A stretch of DNA of 64,000 nucleotides. It comes from Psettodes erumei. Lineage: Eukaryota > Chordata > Actinopteri > Pleuronectiformes > Psettodidae. Positions 24,001 through 37,400 of this stretch are shown here, one piece after another. The position numbers and the translations under genes were made by a program. The stretch spans positions 37,501 to 101,500 of the forward strand of contig JAFBJZ010000103.1 in assembly GCA_016785225.1 (NCBI GenBank), given 5' to 3'. The notes below the pieces were generated by a model. That model did no database searches. It was not told the origin of the DNA and saw only the letters and a program-made list of their open reading frames with translations. The number at the start of each line of letters is the position of its first letter. Positions within the stretch are counted from its first letter, which is position 1.

Positions 24001-27000
24001 CACAGTGCCGCCTTGTGTCGTACTCTTCCTGACGTCACAGTAAAAGTCATTCTCTTCCCTGGAAAAGCGGCGATCTTCTCCACATCCCACGTGAACTAAA
24101 CGCAGCTCACTGTGCAGTAGATGTTCTCGCTGATACCGACTTCATACTCATCTCGACAGGAAGTTTGAAAAGGAGCGCATCGAGTAGGCAGGAGGGTGTT
24201 TCTTTATTTGTGGCTTTTGCCCGTGAGCTCGGCTGTCTGCTGTTGTTTAATAGTTTTATCTTCTTTAAATAAAACACTGTGAACTGGCACTGACCTTCTC
24301 CTATAATCTAGAAAGCAAAGCATCACTTCCTTTTATTATTGTTATGTAACGCCATTTCAAAATAAAAGTCATGGCACGCTCTTAACCTGAAAGGGATTTT
24401 CAAGGGGACAAGTGCAGCAGGAACAGAACTGTCACTGGACGTCGGGACCAGATGCTCCACGTGAAGAGGAGAGTTGATTGCAGCAGCAGGGTGGAGGGGC
24501 GTTCAAGCTCTCAGGGCTCATCAGCGGGGGTGACGGAGGCGGAGTTACCGGGCACGTGGGTCGGGTCGCGGGGGTCGCCCGTTGCTCGATCAGCTGATCG
24601 TCGGGACGTTAACATCAGTCGAGTATCATCTGCTGTGGTGCCGCACGGCGCTGGAGTCAATAATGGATTAGTCGATGGAGTTAAATGACAAGTCCAGTTA
24701 CTGCTTCCGTTATTTATCGGGAGAAACGTCGAACCTTTTTTCAGCTTCTATAACGTGTGTTTTCTGAGAAACACGAAACAGAAGATGCATTAGAGCAGCT
24801 AGTCACCTTTGACCTGTGTGGGAGGACTCCTCCTCCTCCTCCTCCCTCTTCTTCTTCTTCTTCTTCTTCTTCTTCTTCTTCCTCTTCCTCGACGACGAAA
24901 GTCGATCGGGCGGCGCTCGGCCCCTGATTGTATGTGGTGATCGTTTTGTGAGGAATCTGCCTTCCTGTCTCGCTGACTCGCCGCACGTCGTCCGTCTTCA
25001 TTTACATTTCCCACTAATGCGCCGAGCGGACGTCGGCCGTCTCCGTCACCAGTTATAACTCTTCCTCTTTAATTCGCCGCTCGATAGCATCACCCGTTTC
25101 CTGGATGTCTGCGACCGTGGTCATCTTTGCTCGTGTTGGAGCTGCAGCTGCAGTGTTGTATTTGAATAGCAAATCCCGAGGCCCGGCCTTGACCCTCCCC
25201 ACCACCAGAGAAGTTCAAGGCAGGGAAGCCTCAAAGCTGCTGCTGCTGTATTCGCAGCAACACTCGGTGTTATCAGTAAATACTTCACCAGCCTCCGACA
25301 CCGAGTCTCTCACCGTTTGATCCTGGAGGGACGCCAAGCGAGATGCTAACGGACAGCGCCGGTCGTACTTCCTCCGGTCTCTCTTCGCGCCTGGGTCTGG
25401 TTTGCTCTCTGTGTTGTGAAGAAGCTGGTAAATGGTAAATCCTGCAGGGACCTGTTTGTCCCTCAGGTGACGACTTTGTCCTCACAACGGGACTCAAGTA
25501 AAAACGTGAAATCCGTGAAGGTGATGGAAACACGACACAAACTAGGTTAAACTTAATGCACCAGATCATCTTCATCGCCAGTTTGTTCATCGGTTGTATA
25601 ACTTTATTATGTGCGGCTGTTGAATGCTCAGAATAAATTCTGTTTTCTTTATAGATTTAGAGACATCAGGAGGTCAATTTCAATAAATGACAAACAGTAT
25701 AGATTAGAACTTCTAGTACATATTACTAAAATTACATTCATACACATATTACTGTTCAGCTCGATTAGAATTAAGCTCATTCTGGAAGTTGAGGTCAGTT
25801 TGCCTTCATTCACACCTGGCAGGGTTCACGCACCGCCAGACTACGTCCTTCTCAACTTTTGTCATCAAAACAAAAAAAACCTGACGTCAGCGGGTTGAAA
25901 ACTCAGGCCGCCCTCCTCGCCGGCTTCACGTGGTCCCAGCCCTCCCCCAGTTTAAAGCAAAACCTGTTTGTTTTACAGGAGGCGGCGGGAACAGAAAAGG
26001 AAAAAGCAAGAAGTGGAAGCAGATGCTGCAGTTCCCCCACATCAGTCTGTGCGAAGAGCTGCGACAGAGCACAGGTAAGATAACGGCGCCTTTCCACCGG
26101 CCTTATCTCGCTCGACGCGAACGCCGGCGTCTGAGGATCTGTCGTGTCCTTGGCGACTTGTTTTTGTTGCCCTGCATCCGCGCGCAGAACGGGACAGCTA
26201 TAAAAATATTTTTAAATAAAAAAAGGTCGTCAGCACCAGCGGGCAAGTGTATAACTTTTAGTGGGTCGTAATGCACAGCAGCAGAAAGAGATGACTGTCT
26301 GCACAACCCTCCCAGCTAAACATATCTTGTGTAGCCATCAGCAGACCTCTATAAGCGTCAAGACCTTCATGTGAGGGTTGGAGGGAGAAAACAAGTGGGA
26401 TAAAGGGACTTCTGAAGTCCTATGGTCGGGCCACGGTGTCCCGGCCATTTTGCGGTTGGTACGGCTTCGATTTATAGGTTTGATGTATTAAGGCTCCACG
26501 TGGCCTCCGGCCGCAAATCAACTAATCAAGACGGCATCGCCATCGAAAAGGAGCGAGAGATGTAGTAAAGGAAAGAAGAAGAGCACAAAGATCACGTTGA
26601 TTTCTATGAATTATGGAGGAAAAAATGTATTACAGTTTATCCGGAGGTGGGTACATGAATGTGTGTACCCGTTGTGTTTGCAGTCCATCGATGAACCCGA
26701 GCGGCAGACAGAGTCGTTGCCCTCAGGTACAGCGCTGTTTCCTGTCACACATGGCGGATTAACAAGTACGTCATCACATAGCATAGCCCGAGTATCCCCC
26801 CCCGCATTTTTCGTTTATTGAATTTATAGCAATTGTCCGCCAGTTCGAATTCACTAATGAAAACTGCGCTGTGCGATCTTATAGGACTGACATGCGGATT
26901 GTATTTTAGGGCGGATTTCCCCTTTAAGTGACAGCAGCTGACCCGTCTTCTTCCCTGCGGAGGGAAAGTCCCCACGAGGGCCTGCAGGGATATTAATGTA

Positions 27001-29531
27001 TAATTCTCTATGTATAGCTTCCTGTTTGTATCCCATCAAACGCGCTTTTTCAGTTACTCGTATTTTTTTTTACACAGACTTTGCACAAAGGTCACTGGTG
27101 TCGTAAGATGTCCTCGGCCGGTCTGTGCTCAGGTCATGTGACGACAGCTGAAATGTTTTCACGGCGACCGAGCAAACTCCATGTGCCGAGGACGACGGCA
27201 GATTTATTTACTCGTCTATTTTGCTCAACAATGAGCAACAAATGAAGCGACCCCGGGAAATGGAGAACACGGCGCTAACTGACAAGAGAGAAGCTGCAGC
27301 CTCAGTTTAATAATAGAAAAGATCGAAAAGTGACGCAAAGCGGGACACAGGAACGCGCTAACTTCATTCAACTTAAACTGAAACCACCGTCCACTACTCC
27401 AGTGCCACAGGAAGAAAAACAAGGGTTTGCATGTAGACTTTGTGCTACTGCCTCAAGATGCCTCCACTTTTACCAGCTTGTAAAATCCCTGCAGTGCTAC
27501 ATCATGCCACTTACATTAGTTACCGCAAAGCAAACACGCAAACGTTTTCTGCCAAAAAAAAAGTCGATGCACTGCTGATGAGCTCAAGTTCTCCTCTCCG
27601 CCCGAGCTCGTCATTGATCCAGTTTTGAAAAAGTCAGAAAAGCAAGTCAAGTGTGACGCACGCGGGCTGCACAAGAAAAGTCTTGCTCAAGTGGAAGCAC
27701 AGAGGAAACTGTGGCTGGTGCAGAAAGAGGAAGCAGGCTGGTGTTTTTTGCTTCAACCAGCAGTATGGTTCATTTTATTTGAGCCGGAGACGGCTTGGAT
27801 CGGTTAACGGGGTGTTAGCGGACCTGTACAGTCAGGGTGCTGCACCCGCGATGACAAAGTACATCAAAATGTAGCGTGATACGATATAAGAAGGCTTTTA
27901 TTTTGAAGCCTGTGCAACAATTGCTGAGTTTGCGTTGAAGCAGTCTGCACATTGTGTTCAGGTTTCCTTATTTCTTTATCCGACTCAGTTAAAGGTGCTA
28001 TGTGTAAGTTTTAGCTTTTGCTACCTAGCCATAGTTAGCAATAGCAACGTTGTGAGTTCTGCATCAAACCTCAATCCTTTACTCGCTAAGAACTGTCACC
28101 GCCGGCGTTAGTAAATCTTATTTTGCTTCTTCTTCTTTTTTTTTTTACCACTTCTTAGCTTCTACTGGAGTTAGCACGCTACCTGGGCTAGCCCCCGGCC
28201 CAGTTGGCTGGACTCGGCTCTGTAGCATCCGGGCTCTTGTTGCTAGTTACATTAATGCTGAACGTTAACAAAGAAAGTTTATACCAAGGGCAACATGTTG
28301 AGGTCCAAATATGTCACAGCTCTTTTTTCCTACGGGGCCAAGACCCTTGTTGTTATGAGATAAAAAACAGCCCCATCAATGTTTTTATATATTATTATTA
28401 AGGTAGGCTATGTGCCTTTTTTTAACAAGGTGCACAACCATGTTCAATACATCAGTTTTTATTTTTAAACAACTCTGATTTCTCCTTTTGTGCTGTGCCA
28501 CTTGTTAGCGGCTTTGTGCAGATCGGTGTGTTGGTGACGCTGAGCTCTGGCGAGGCTGCAGCGCTGGCAGGAAGTGAATAAGAAGCTTCAGAGCATGTGT
28601 GCACCGGAGACAGAGCGAGGGGGATGTAGGTTGACGGCGTGAGTTGTGTTGCGCTGGCGGTGAGCCGGCGAGGGATCATGCGCAGCGTCCCCCGGCAGCT
28701 GGTTCAGGTTGAGGGGGTCAATCATGAGGTGTAGAGTTTCCAGCAGTAAAAGTAAAGTGAGCGAGTCCCCGCAGGCGGCCTGAGTGTATGTTCTTAAGAG
28801 ACGTCAGTTGTGTCGGGTTGATTCATGAGACCTGGAGGTCGTGTCAGCCATGTCTGCTGAAAATCTCCCTCTGCTGACCCCGTGACCTGCGCACAAAACA
28901 ACACTTTTGTTGCTTGTTGTTCATTAGTCAGATGTTTCCTCGTCACCTCGACTCTTTTCATAATAAATTACCATTAGCGGCACCTTGAGGGGCTGTTGAA
29001 GTCGTCAAACTTGTGAATTGGTCAAGTTGACTTTATTTGATTGATTGTTTTGTGTTGGGTTTTTTTCTCGGCTGTGCAGTGAGACAGTCGCTGATCACCT
29101 CTTGTTCTTTTCACTCAGGAAGTGAGTGTTTTCTAAAAAAAGAAAAAAAAACCTGATGTAAACAAATCCAACACGAAGACTTTTTATTCCATCTCCAGAC
29201 GCTTCTCATTTCTGTCCGCCGCTCAACTTCACCGCAGCTTTTCGCAAACAAACAGGCGGAAATAGTGCATTTGTCGGGGACTATTTCCCGCAGCGGATTA
29301 ATCCACATCAGTCATTGCGGCGGTGTGGCCCGCCGATGAATAGATTTCAGTCAGTCGTGATGCTACAACACTTCAGGCTACACTGTTCATCCAACTTTGT
29401 GTCAACAGTTTGTGTTGGTCCCTTTCCTGTTTTAACATGATACACACACACACACACACACACTTCTCAGGGAAGCAACATGTGATGTCAGCGTGACGTG
29501 AACTATAACCACTGTGGACGTGTTTACAGTG

Positions 29532-29567
<36 letters not shown>

Positions 29568-32500
29568 GGAGACAGTGGGTAACATACATCCACACTGGGT
29601 GGAGTAAACACACAGGCCACATTGTTAGGAAGACATCCATTAAAGAAGAAGCGGCGGCAGCGCCGAGGCCCCGGCCGATGTCGACCCACGATAAGACGTA
29701 TACGGCCCCGAGGCGCGGCGTGGCGACAGCCGGCGCGGTCGTGATGAAAACCAGACGGAAGGTTTGTGCCACAAGAAGGAGTTCATGTACAAAACATGTT
29801 TGTTGGGGGGGTTCATTTTTCCCACGAAAAAGCAAGGATAGAAACAAACGGCGCCTTTCACGCGGCGGAAACTTCGCGAACTCTTCTTCTCTTTATAACC
29901 TGAGCTGGGTTAATACTTTACTTATATAATAATATGAGCTCATCTATATTTTTAGTTATAGCTACAGCGTGAAAAGAAAAATATATCAGGGGGCCTTACG
30001 AAGTTTTCTCACAGGCCGGATCCGGTCCCCGACCCTGAGACCCCAGCGCTGAACCGCACGATAGCGTACCGCACAACGCAGCATCGCTAAGAAAGTAAAC
30101 CAGGACTGGAACCATCGTCATGGCAACGTGCCGTAACTAAAACAAATACCCCCGTCTGGAAACAGAGAGAAAATGAAAGCCAGATGAGACTTTGTTTGAT
30201 AACTGTTTGAATGTGATAACGTCCTGAAGCGAGCAGGCCGGTCTCCACCGCTGCACGTCACGTTTCAGCTAAAAAACAAAAACAAAAAAAACATACAGCG
30301 AGAAACAATGTTTTTACTCATCTCATTCATTTCCCAAATATTCACTCTGCTGACTGAAGCTTTTAGAGATTAGTTTGCCTTCTCGTGTCCCGGCTTCAAT
30401 GCAAATTAGCTCTGATTTGAATGTGATCAGTCTGACGACTGCGACACAGGAAGCTCAGCACGGAGCTGCACAGAAACCACATCGTGTTTTTCTTTTGCTT
30501 TTTTAAAAAAAAAAAAAAAAAAAGGTTGAGGTCCCGGGAGCAAGACAAGAAACACTGATAAACAAGATTAGAGATTGTGAGGTTAAAAAAAAAACCAAAA
30601 CAACAAATTACAGATTAGATTTTAAAAAAAGCTCCTCAGAACAAATTTTTTATTTATTTATTTTTTTAATGAAACGATCAGGATGAAGTCTTGTGAAAGA
30701 CATTCAGGAAACTGCATTCTACTTCCTCATTTGTAAGAAACAGGTTGTTCTCTTTTTTCTTTTTTTTTTCTCTCCTGACGTGTCACTGCGTCACAAAATC
30801 GTGCCACGAGCTGCGTGCAAAATTTCTACCACTGGTCTCGGGTTCTTTACACGGTCTGGAGAACATTTAATCTGTTTTCATATCAAGAGAAAAAAGTCCA
30901 AGACATTTAATCTGCTGTAACGTGAGTCAGGGAAAATCAGCAGGAGAGAAGCAGTGACCTCAAAATTTGTGCCATAACGCTGACCAACTAAACAATCATA
31001 ATCCTAATCATAATAATCCAATCACATTTCAGTTCTGAGAACCGAGGCAGGCCGCAGGGTTCTGTACAGGGGTGATTATTGGGGCCCGGTCACTGGGCTG
31101 TAAATAAAGGCATGTTCAGAGATCGGGTCGGACCAAAGCTCGGGGAGAGGGGGGGGATGAAAGGAGAAGAACTCTTTGACACACTCAGCGCGTATTTACA
31201 GTACGAGCGAGGGCCTGACAACATAATATCCGCCTGTTGTTCCATAAAGAGACAGCAGCTTTGATTCAATTTGAAACCCGTGGCATCATAATGTCACAGC
31301 AGGGGCCCCGCGGGGCCCCAGAGGCCCGTTTGTATCAGTTCCCTGTGTGTGATGATGTAAGGCATGTTCTGTACAGCCTCCCGGAGCTCCTTTCATGCAC
31401 ATCGCACCTCCAGTGATCTATTGAGAAAGTCCACCGAGCCACGACCAGATGATCGCAAGTTCCCAGAAATCACGGGGGTGGAGGTGGGTGGGGGTGGGTG
31501 GGGGTGGGTGGGGGTCGGCCGAAATAGTAATGAAGCAAAATTTTTTGGTGTTTTTCTCAGAGGAGAATGATGGAGCCATGAAGAGGCACGATGCACTCTG
31601 GATTACAAATGTGTGTGGGAAATGATCTGTTTGTGCCGCACACATGTCGTCCCCCCCCCCCCACCACCACCACCACCACCACTAGTTCGGCTTCTTCATC
31701 ACCGACGGGGGTGGGGGGGTGCAGCGTCGGCAGCGTCCACCATCAGTCACAGTGTCGCCGACAGGAAGTGACTCAGCGAGTGAAACAATTTTTTTTTTTA
31801 AATGGGGCACTCCCCTCAAGATGTGCTCATCTACTGTGCCCGTGCAGGGAGTGTGTGCTGGTTGCATTATGGGAAATGCGGCATCCGGTGGGTTTATTTT
31901 TTTTTTGGGACTGTACAAGGATTAAAATGTCAGGCTATCTCTGTTTAATCTCTGTTCTGACCCCTTTGATCAGCGGATAGATTCGTAAAGGTCGTTCTTC
32001 ATAGTCATCGGGGTTTGATCGTTATCCCGCCGCCGTCTCCTCGCAGTTTGGGCCGCGTTTTGAATCTTTGCCTGCGGACTCCACGGAGATTCTCTTCTTC
32101 TTCTTGTGACGCAGATTAAAAGTTTGATGCGGCCTAACGGGCCGAGCCAAACTTCGGGCAGATCGCTTTTGTTTGACATCGCACGAACCTCGCTGCTTCT
32201 CCCGAATCCCATTTGTTTGTGCGTTACACAAAAAAAGCTTCCCGAACTGCTTTGCATCCACGATGATGCAAATTCCACGGAAAGGTTGAACTCCAGGTAC
32301 GCAGCTCGTCTGAAGCCTCGACACCAGGCGGTTAATGATTCATCCGACTCCCCTCAGAAGCTCGGCCATCAGCAGAGCTAAACCCTGACACAATATTGTC
32401 ATTAAGCTCGGAAACGTTTTCATTGTTTGGCTGTGACAGCTGCCATTTCACACACGCTGTAAAAATACAGCACAAAACCAGCTTCTATTTTTAAATCGCC

Positions 32501-33584
32501 AACATGTTTTGACCTGCAAGTATCAGTATTGTTTGTGATGCTGCCGCTTAATATCCGAGCACACGATACAGATTTACCCAATTTCACGCCCTTCCCCTAC
32601 GTTTAACCTCCAGCTACCTTTACCTTTTCCCGCCTTTCCTGAAACGCACTCGTGTAGGATCAGTCTGCAGAAGTTTTGCGCTAATTTAAGATTTTTTTTT
32701 TTTAAAAAGTGAGAGCAGATCCATGCAAATGCTGCAGCGGTGTGGGCGTTGACAGTGTGGCATCATTCACCTCTTACACAAAGTCCTGCCGCTTCACGTG
32801 TGCTGGTAACTTTATGGACACAGCGGGTTTGTTAACGCTGACACCCCAGGCTTGGGAAAACAGATTAGGAAAGCGGTGCGCTTCCTTCCTGCACCGCACG
32901 CGTCTGGTTATATCTCGAACAGGACGTCTTCTTGATGATTAAAAATCACAGAGGAGGGTCGCTAATGACTCTCGTGTGATGCCAGTTTCCCAGCACAGGA
33001 ACTTATTCAGACATGATTTAACAGGCGTCCCTGTCCCAGGTTCTGCTTTTATCTGTTCCCCAGCCACAGCAGGGAGAAATATCAGATCCACGTACTCTTT
33101 GACTGATTAGTCAGAGCGCATCAGGAAAACTACCAAACAAAAGATGTCCAATCTCTGAAAAGCGTGTGGGGACAGGATCCAGATTAGAGCCGGAATCAGC
33201 TGAAAGAAACCGTGACGTCAGAGTGGATCAGAGCAGATTTCATTTACAGAGAGAAACAGACCGAGCAGAGACGGCGGGTTAAAGGCAACTCCACTCTTAA
33301 GTTCTTAAAAGTCCGGGTGATGTTCAGGTCTCACTTTTACATTCGACTTCTTCAAACAAGCCGTTCGTAAGAAGGTATTGTTTTACGAGAGAGAAGAGGG
33401 GGAGGGACGATACTGAAACTGAAGTATAAGTACAGATATTTGTGTATAAAGTTACAACAAACCCAAGGCGACAGACTAAAGTACACCACCAGTTGACACC
33501 ACCCATCGCTCCTCCTCCAGCCTTTATACCCTCGGCCCTGATGAGCAGAGTGGACTCAGGTGAGCTGGATCACCTGCTGTGAGT

Positions 33585-33627
<43 letters not shown>

Positions 33628-34433
33628 ACAAACACTGTACCACATATCAAAGTATCCGATCCTGCAGCTCAACATCCACCTGTAGTGACGTCCGGCTTTT
33701 ATGGTTCTGTTCAGACTCTCAGAGCGGCTGGTCCGGCTGGTTCTGGTTTAATCTAGTAATGCCTCTGAACGTAATCTGGTCGGGGATTAAGCGGCAACCT
33801 CAACATAATTGGGAAAACACAACTTAGTTGTATATGGACGTAATTTCAAGGGAACAGGGTTGGTAATTTAGCGACGCTAAACAGTGATTTTGTGTGAAAT
33901 GACTCTTTAAATCCACAGTCTGATGCAGCACCACCGCTCATTTTCCCTGAAGCTGAATCAGCCTGATGTTTTTCCTTTTTTTGTGCTGAAACTGGTGAAA
34001 CATGACTGGGAGCTGTAACCAGTCCGCTGAACGTCTCCGTGTCTCCGCAGAGAAGGACTACGGCAGCATGTGCGAGCGGCAGCCAATCGGACGCCTGCTC
34101 TTCAGGCAGTTCTGCGAGACCCGACCTGAACTGAGACGCTGCGTCAAGTTCCTGGATGCTGTGGTAAGAGGAGAGAGGGACGTGTGGGCGTTTGTCGAGG
34201 TCCTGAGCCTCTGATGCAGGAAGTTCATTTCATTACTCTGAAGTTAGTCCCTGCACTTGAAGTTTGTGAAGGAGGAGGAGGAGGAGGAGGAGGAGGAGGA
34301 GGAGGAGGAGGAAGTGGAGTTTAATATCTGTTTAATGAAGGACAGGAACTCTCTGACTTCTGGGAGCAAAGGAGAACAAACTGCGTCAGTGTGTCGCCCT
34401 CTTTTCTACCTCCCGTGTTTTATCACACACACA

Positions 34434-34475
<42 letters not shown>

Positions 34476-37400
34476 TGTTGACCTCATCCGTGACGGCGAA
34501 TGTCTCGCTCCACTCACTTGAGGAATGTGTGTGTTTCAGTCGCACTGGTGTTTTATATTCCACGTGTGTGTGTGTGTGTGTGTGCAGGCGGTTGACAAAT
34601 GGTGGTTCCCTCCTTCACTCTTCATGCTCACTCACACACAGGCTATTGCTGTTTGTATGTAGATTAAATGTACAGTATCTACAGTACAGTACAGTACACA
34701 CACACACACACACACACACACTGTGCCTATCAGCAGTCATCAGACTGGCTGGTCATCACTCAGTTTTCTTCCTGGAGGAGTCAGATCACCCACCACCCCG
34801 GCTCACTGCCTCCAGATGTTTTAGCTTCTGCGTCGAAGCCGCTGTGTCACATTTTAATGGGTGTTGGCATCGCCGCAGTTCATCCTCAGGGGAACATGAA
34901 CTGGGTTTCTTGACAAGCCATCCAGCAGCTGCTGAGATGTTTCAGTCCAAAGGTTCTGGCCTCAGCTCGTCCGACAGATGTTGAAGAAGACCGCCTCTCC
35001 GTTTGACTCCACTCCGCCTGAGCAGCTTGGACAAAAACTGCTTTTTAGCTCTCAGTCGTCCAGCGGATGCAAACGACTCGCAATTATGATCTCCACCCCC
35101 ACCACCCCTCACCCACCCACCCACCCCCATCAACCACTTCCCGTCTCTTCTCTGAGAGCTCTGCGAAAGATGGAGAGGGGGAAAATGAGATTTGAACTGT
35201 CTCAGCTGTCACTTAGCATTAGTTTTACAGGCTCTCGCTGCGAGAGAGGAAGGAGGGGAAGCACTTTGGAGTTTTTCCAGTCAGGCACCAGTTTACTGCA
35301 AGTCATCCAGAGGAGAGGGTGGATGGATCCGAGGAGGAAGAGGAGGAGGAGGAGGAGGAGGAGGTTTATGTAGTCCAGGGCGTGGGGCGGGTCGAGGCCA
35401 GCGGACACAACGCTGAGCAGTAATTCATTATTATTGTTTAATGACTTTTGAGTGGAGTCATCGAATCATCACCACAGTTTGATCAGTTCAATCAGATAAA
35501 ATATGTTCAAATGTTATTATCTGTCCCGGCAGTCGAAAACTCACAAATATTCATTTGACCGTGGGAGCAGCAGATTCTCACATCTGAGAGGCTGGAACCA
35601 GCGAAACGTGGATGTTTTTTGTTTTAAAAAAGACTGAAGTGATCACAAATCTGCTGATTAATTTTCTTTTGTTCATCTGATCGGTTCAACATGTGCTCTG
35701 GGTCCACAGCTAATAGTTACGAAGAGAAGCGTGGCAATAAAACTTTGACTTTATAAAGTTAATTAGACTGAAACTCTTTGGACGCACACACAGATAAATG
35801 CATATGCATTCCTTTTTGTCAGAATGATAAAGGTTTAAAAAAAACATAGAAAACGTGATGCTGAAGGTGCAGAGCTCCTGCAGCAGCTGACGGCGTCGCC
35901 GTGTCGTTTGTCTCCAGGCAGAGTACGAGGTGACTCCAGGACGAGAGGAGGAAGGAGTGCGGTCAGGAACTCGTCGACAAATACTTCAACCCAAAGGTAG
36001 AATTACTCGCTTGTATCACACAGCATTCAAAATGCATCAGAGGCGCTTATAACAAAAGGGATGAGCTCCAGCGAACACACAGGGACAGCACCTTAATTAA
36101 CACGCCTGATGCCCAACTGTGTGGTCATACCCGCGTGTTGCAATGTTCATCTGTTTTTCCCACAAAGTGTGTGTGTGTGTGTGTGTGTACCTGTGTATAC
36201 ACACAAGTCTGAACATGCACCGTGTTGAGTATAATCATCCACCAGCAGCACCCAGTTCATCCGGCTTTCCCCCCTGTGAGTTTACTGTCAGAGTTGAGTC
36301 ACTGTGTTTACCTGGGTTTTTGTGTGTGTGTGTGTGTGTGTGTGTTTGTTTTTTTGCAATGCAGTCAGAGGACCACGTGCCAGAGGTGGAGGACGTCATG
36401 ATGGCTCAGTGCACCGAGAGGCTGCAGCAGGAGGCCTGCAAAGAGCTCTTCAAGAACTGTACCAAGTAAGATACGCAGGGGTCCCGCCTGTGCTTTGTTA
36501 AGACCTGGTCACATTTCTGCAAATCTGGGATTATATCCTGTGGTTACACACGAGGAGAATTTCTAATATTACTAACCAATATTATATAAAGAGGAAGAGC
36601 TGACAGTGTACACATAAAATGTGAGTTTATGATCATTTTCTTTTAAATTCTTAGAAAACTTAACAGAATCTGAGTTAGACCAGAGGGCGTATTTCCATCT
36701 GATACATACAGGAAGTTAAAATTTATTTAAAACAAAAGGTGCATTCACCCTCACCTGTAATATTACAGCACACCTGCCTTTCATCCTGTTTCTGCTTGAT
36801 TATTTTCATTACTTATGACACGTGAGCCTCCACCTGATGATGCTCGGTAAGGTAAATAAAAAACACTGTACAGGTTACGTGTCAGTCCGTCCGACGTCAT
36901 CGCCTCTTTGTTCGTTTGTAAACCATCAGCGAACCGGGAGGCGTGAACGTGACGCCGCTGCCCGCTCACACTGCAAACACAGACAGAGTGTGAGCTGCCA
37001 ACCGACCGAAGTCACGAATGCTTGATAAAAGTGAAATGTTTGAGATTACCCCGACAATACGTTTGTGGAATATCCAGTAAATTACGCGATGTGAGACGGC
37101 GGCCACCGTAGCTGAATCGAACCGTAACACGTCAGGTCGTGCACGCGATATTTTATCCGAACACCACGAAGCCGTGGAATAAAACCTGAAGCGTATCAGT
37201 GTCAGGTTTTTTTCTCTGTTGGCTTTCTGTTCCCGGTGGTTCGGCTACAAAGATGCTCTGAGAAACACATCAAAACAAGCGCTGCTGGCCCTTCGCAGGA
37301 AGCTGACCACCTGAGCGCTCGCTGACCTGAATGTCGGCTCTGTCTCCGTCTTGGTGGTCTGGCAAAGTGTCAAGTCTTTCAAGTCACAAGGCCCGAGTCC

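Larger units (their letters stand above)
20892..25978 (+). other. grk6: grk6 intron 1
   Basis: 5.1-kb intron with a poly-A tract (21060-21093), a CT/TTC-rich tract (24826-24890) and a TTTTAGGGYGGAY-type dispersed sequence (23141-23170). No nested gene is supportable. Confidence 0.7.
26075..34050 (+). other. grk6: grk6 intron 2
   Basis: 8-kb intron, the largest. It holds CA/GT microsatellites (29442-29463, 29534-29565, 33590-33626), a G-rich tract (31475-31516), a C-run plus (CCA)n (31650-31682) and a MITE-like start TTAAAGGTGCTATGTGTAAG at 27989. No coding exon is supported, although a GC-richer patch at 28500-28720 could be regulatory. Confidence 0.65.
34164..35917 (+). other. grk6: grk6 intron 3
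   Basis: Microsatellite-rich intron: (GGA)n at 34270-34312 and 35333-35365, CA/GT runs at 34424-34472, 34564-34584 and 34696-34721, and a C-rich patch at 35090-35130. Nothing coding. Confidence 0.75.

Noticed and set aside
28452..28720. Possible alternative grk6 first exon or nested gene in intron 2
   Set aside because: GC-richer patch with a minus-strand frame but no convincing donor, start or homology.
35922..35996. Alternative acceptor GGCAG|AGTACG for grk6 exon 4 that would make the exon length divisible by three
   Set aside because: It puts a TGA (35931-35933) in frame four codons in, so it cannot rescue the frameshift.
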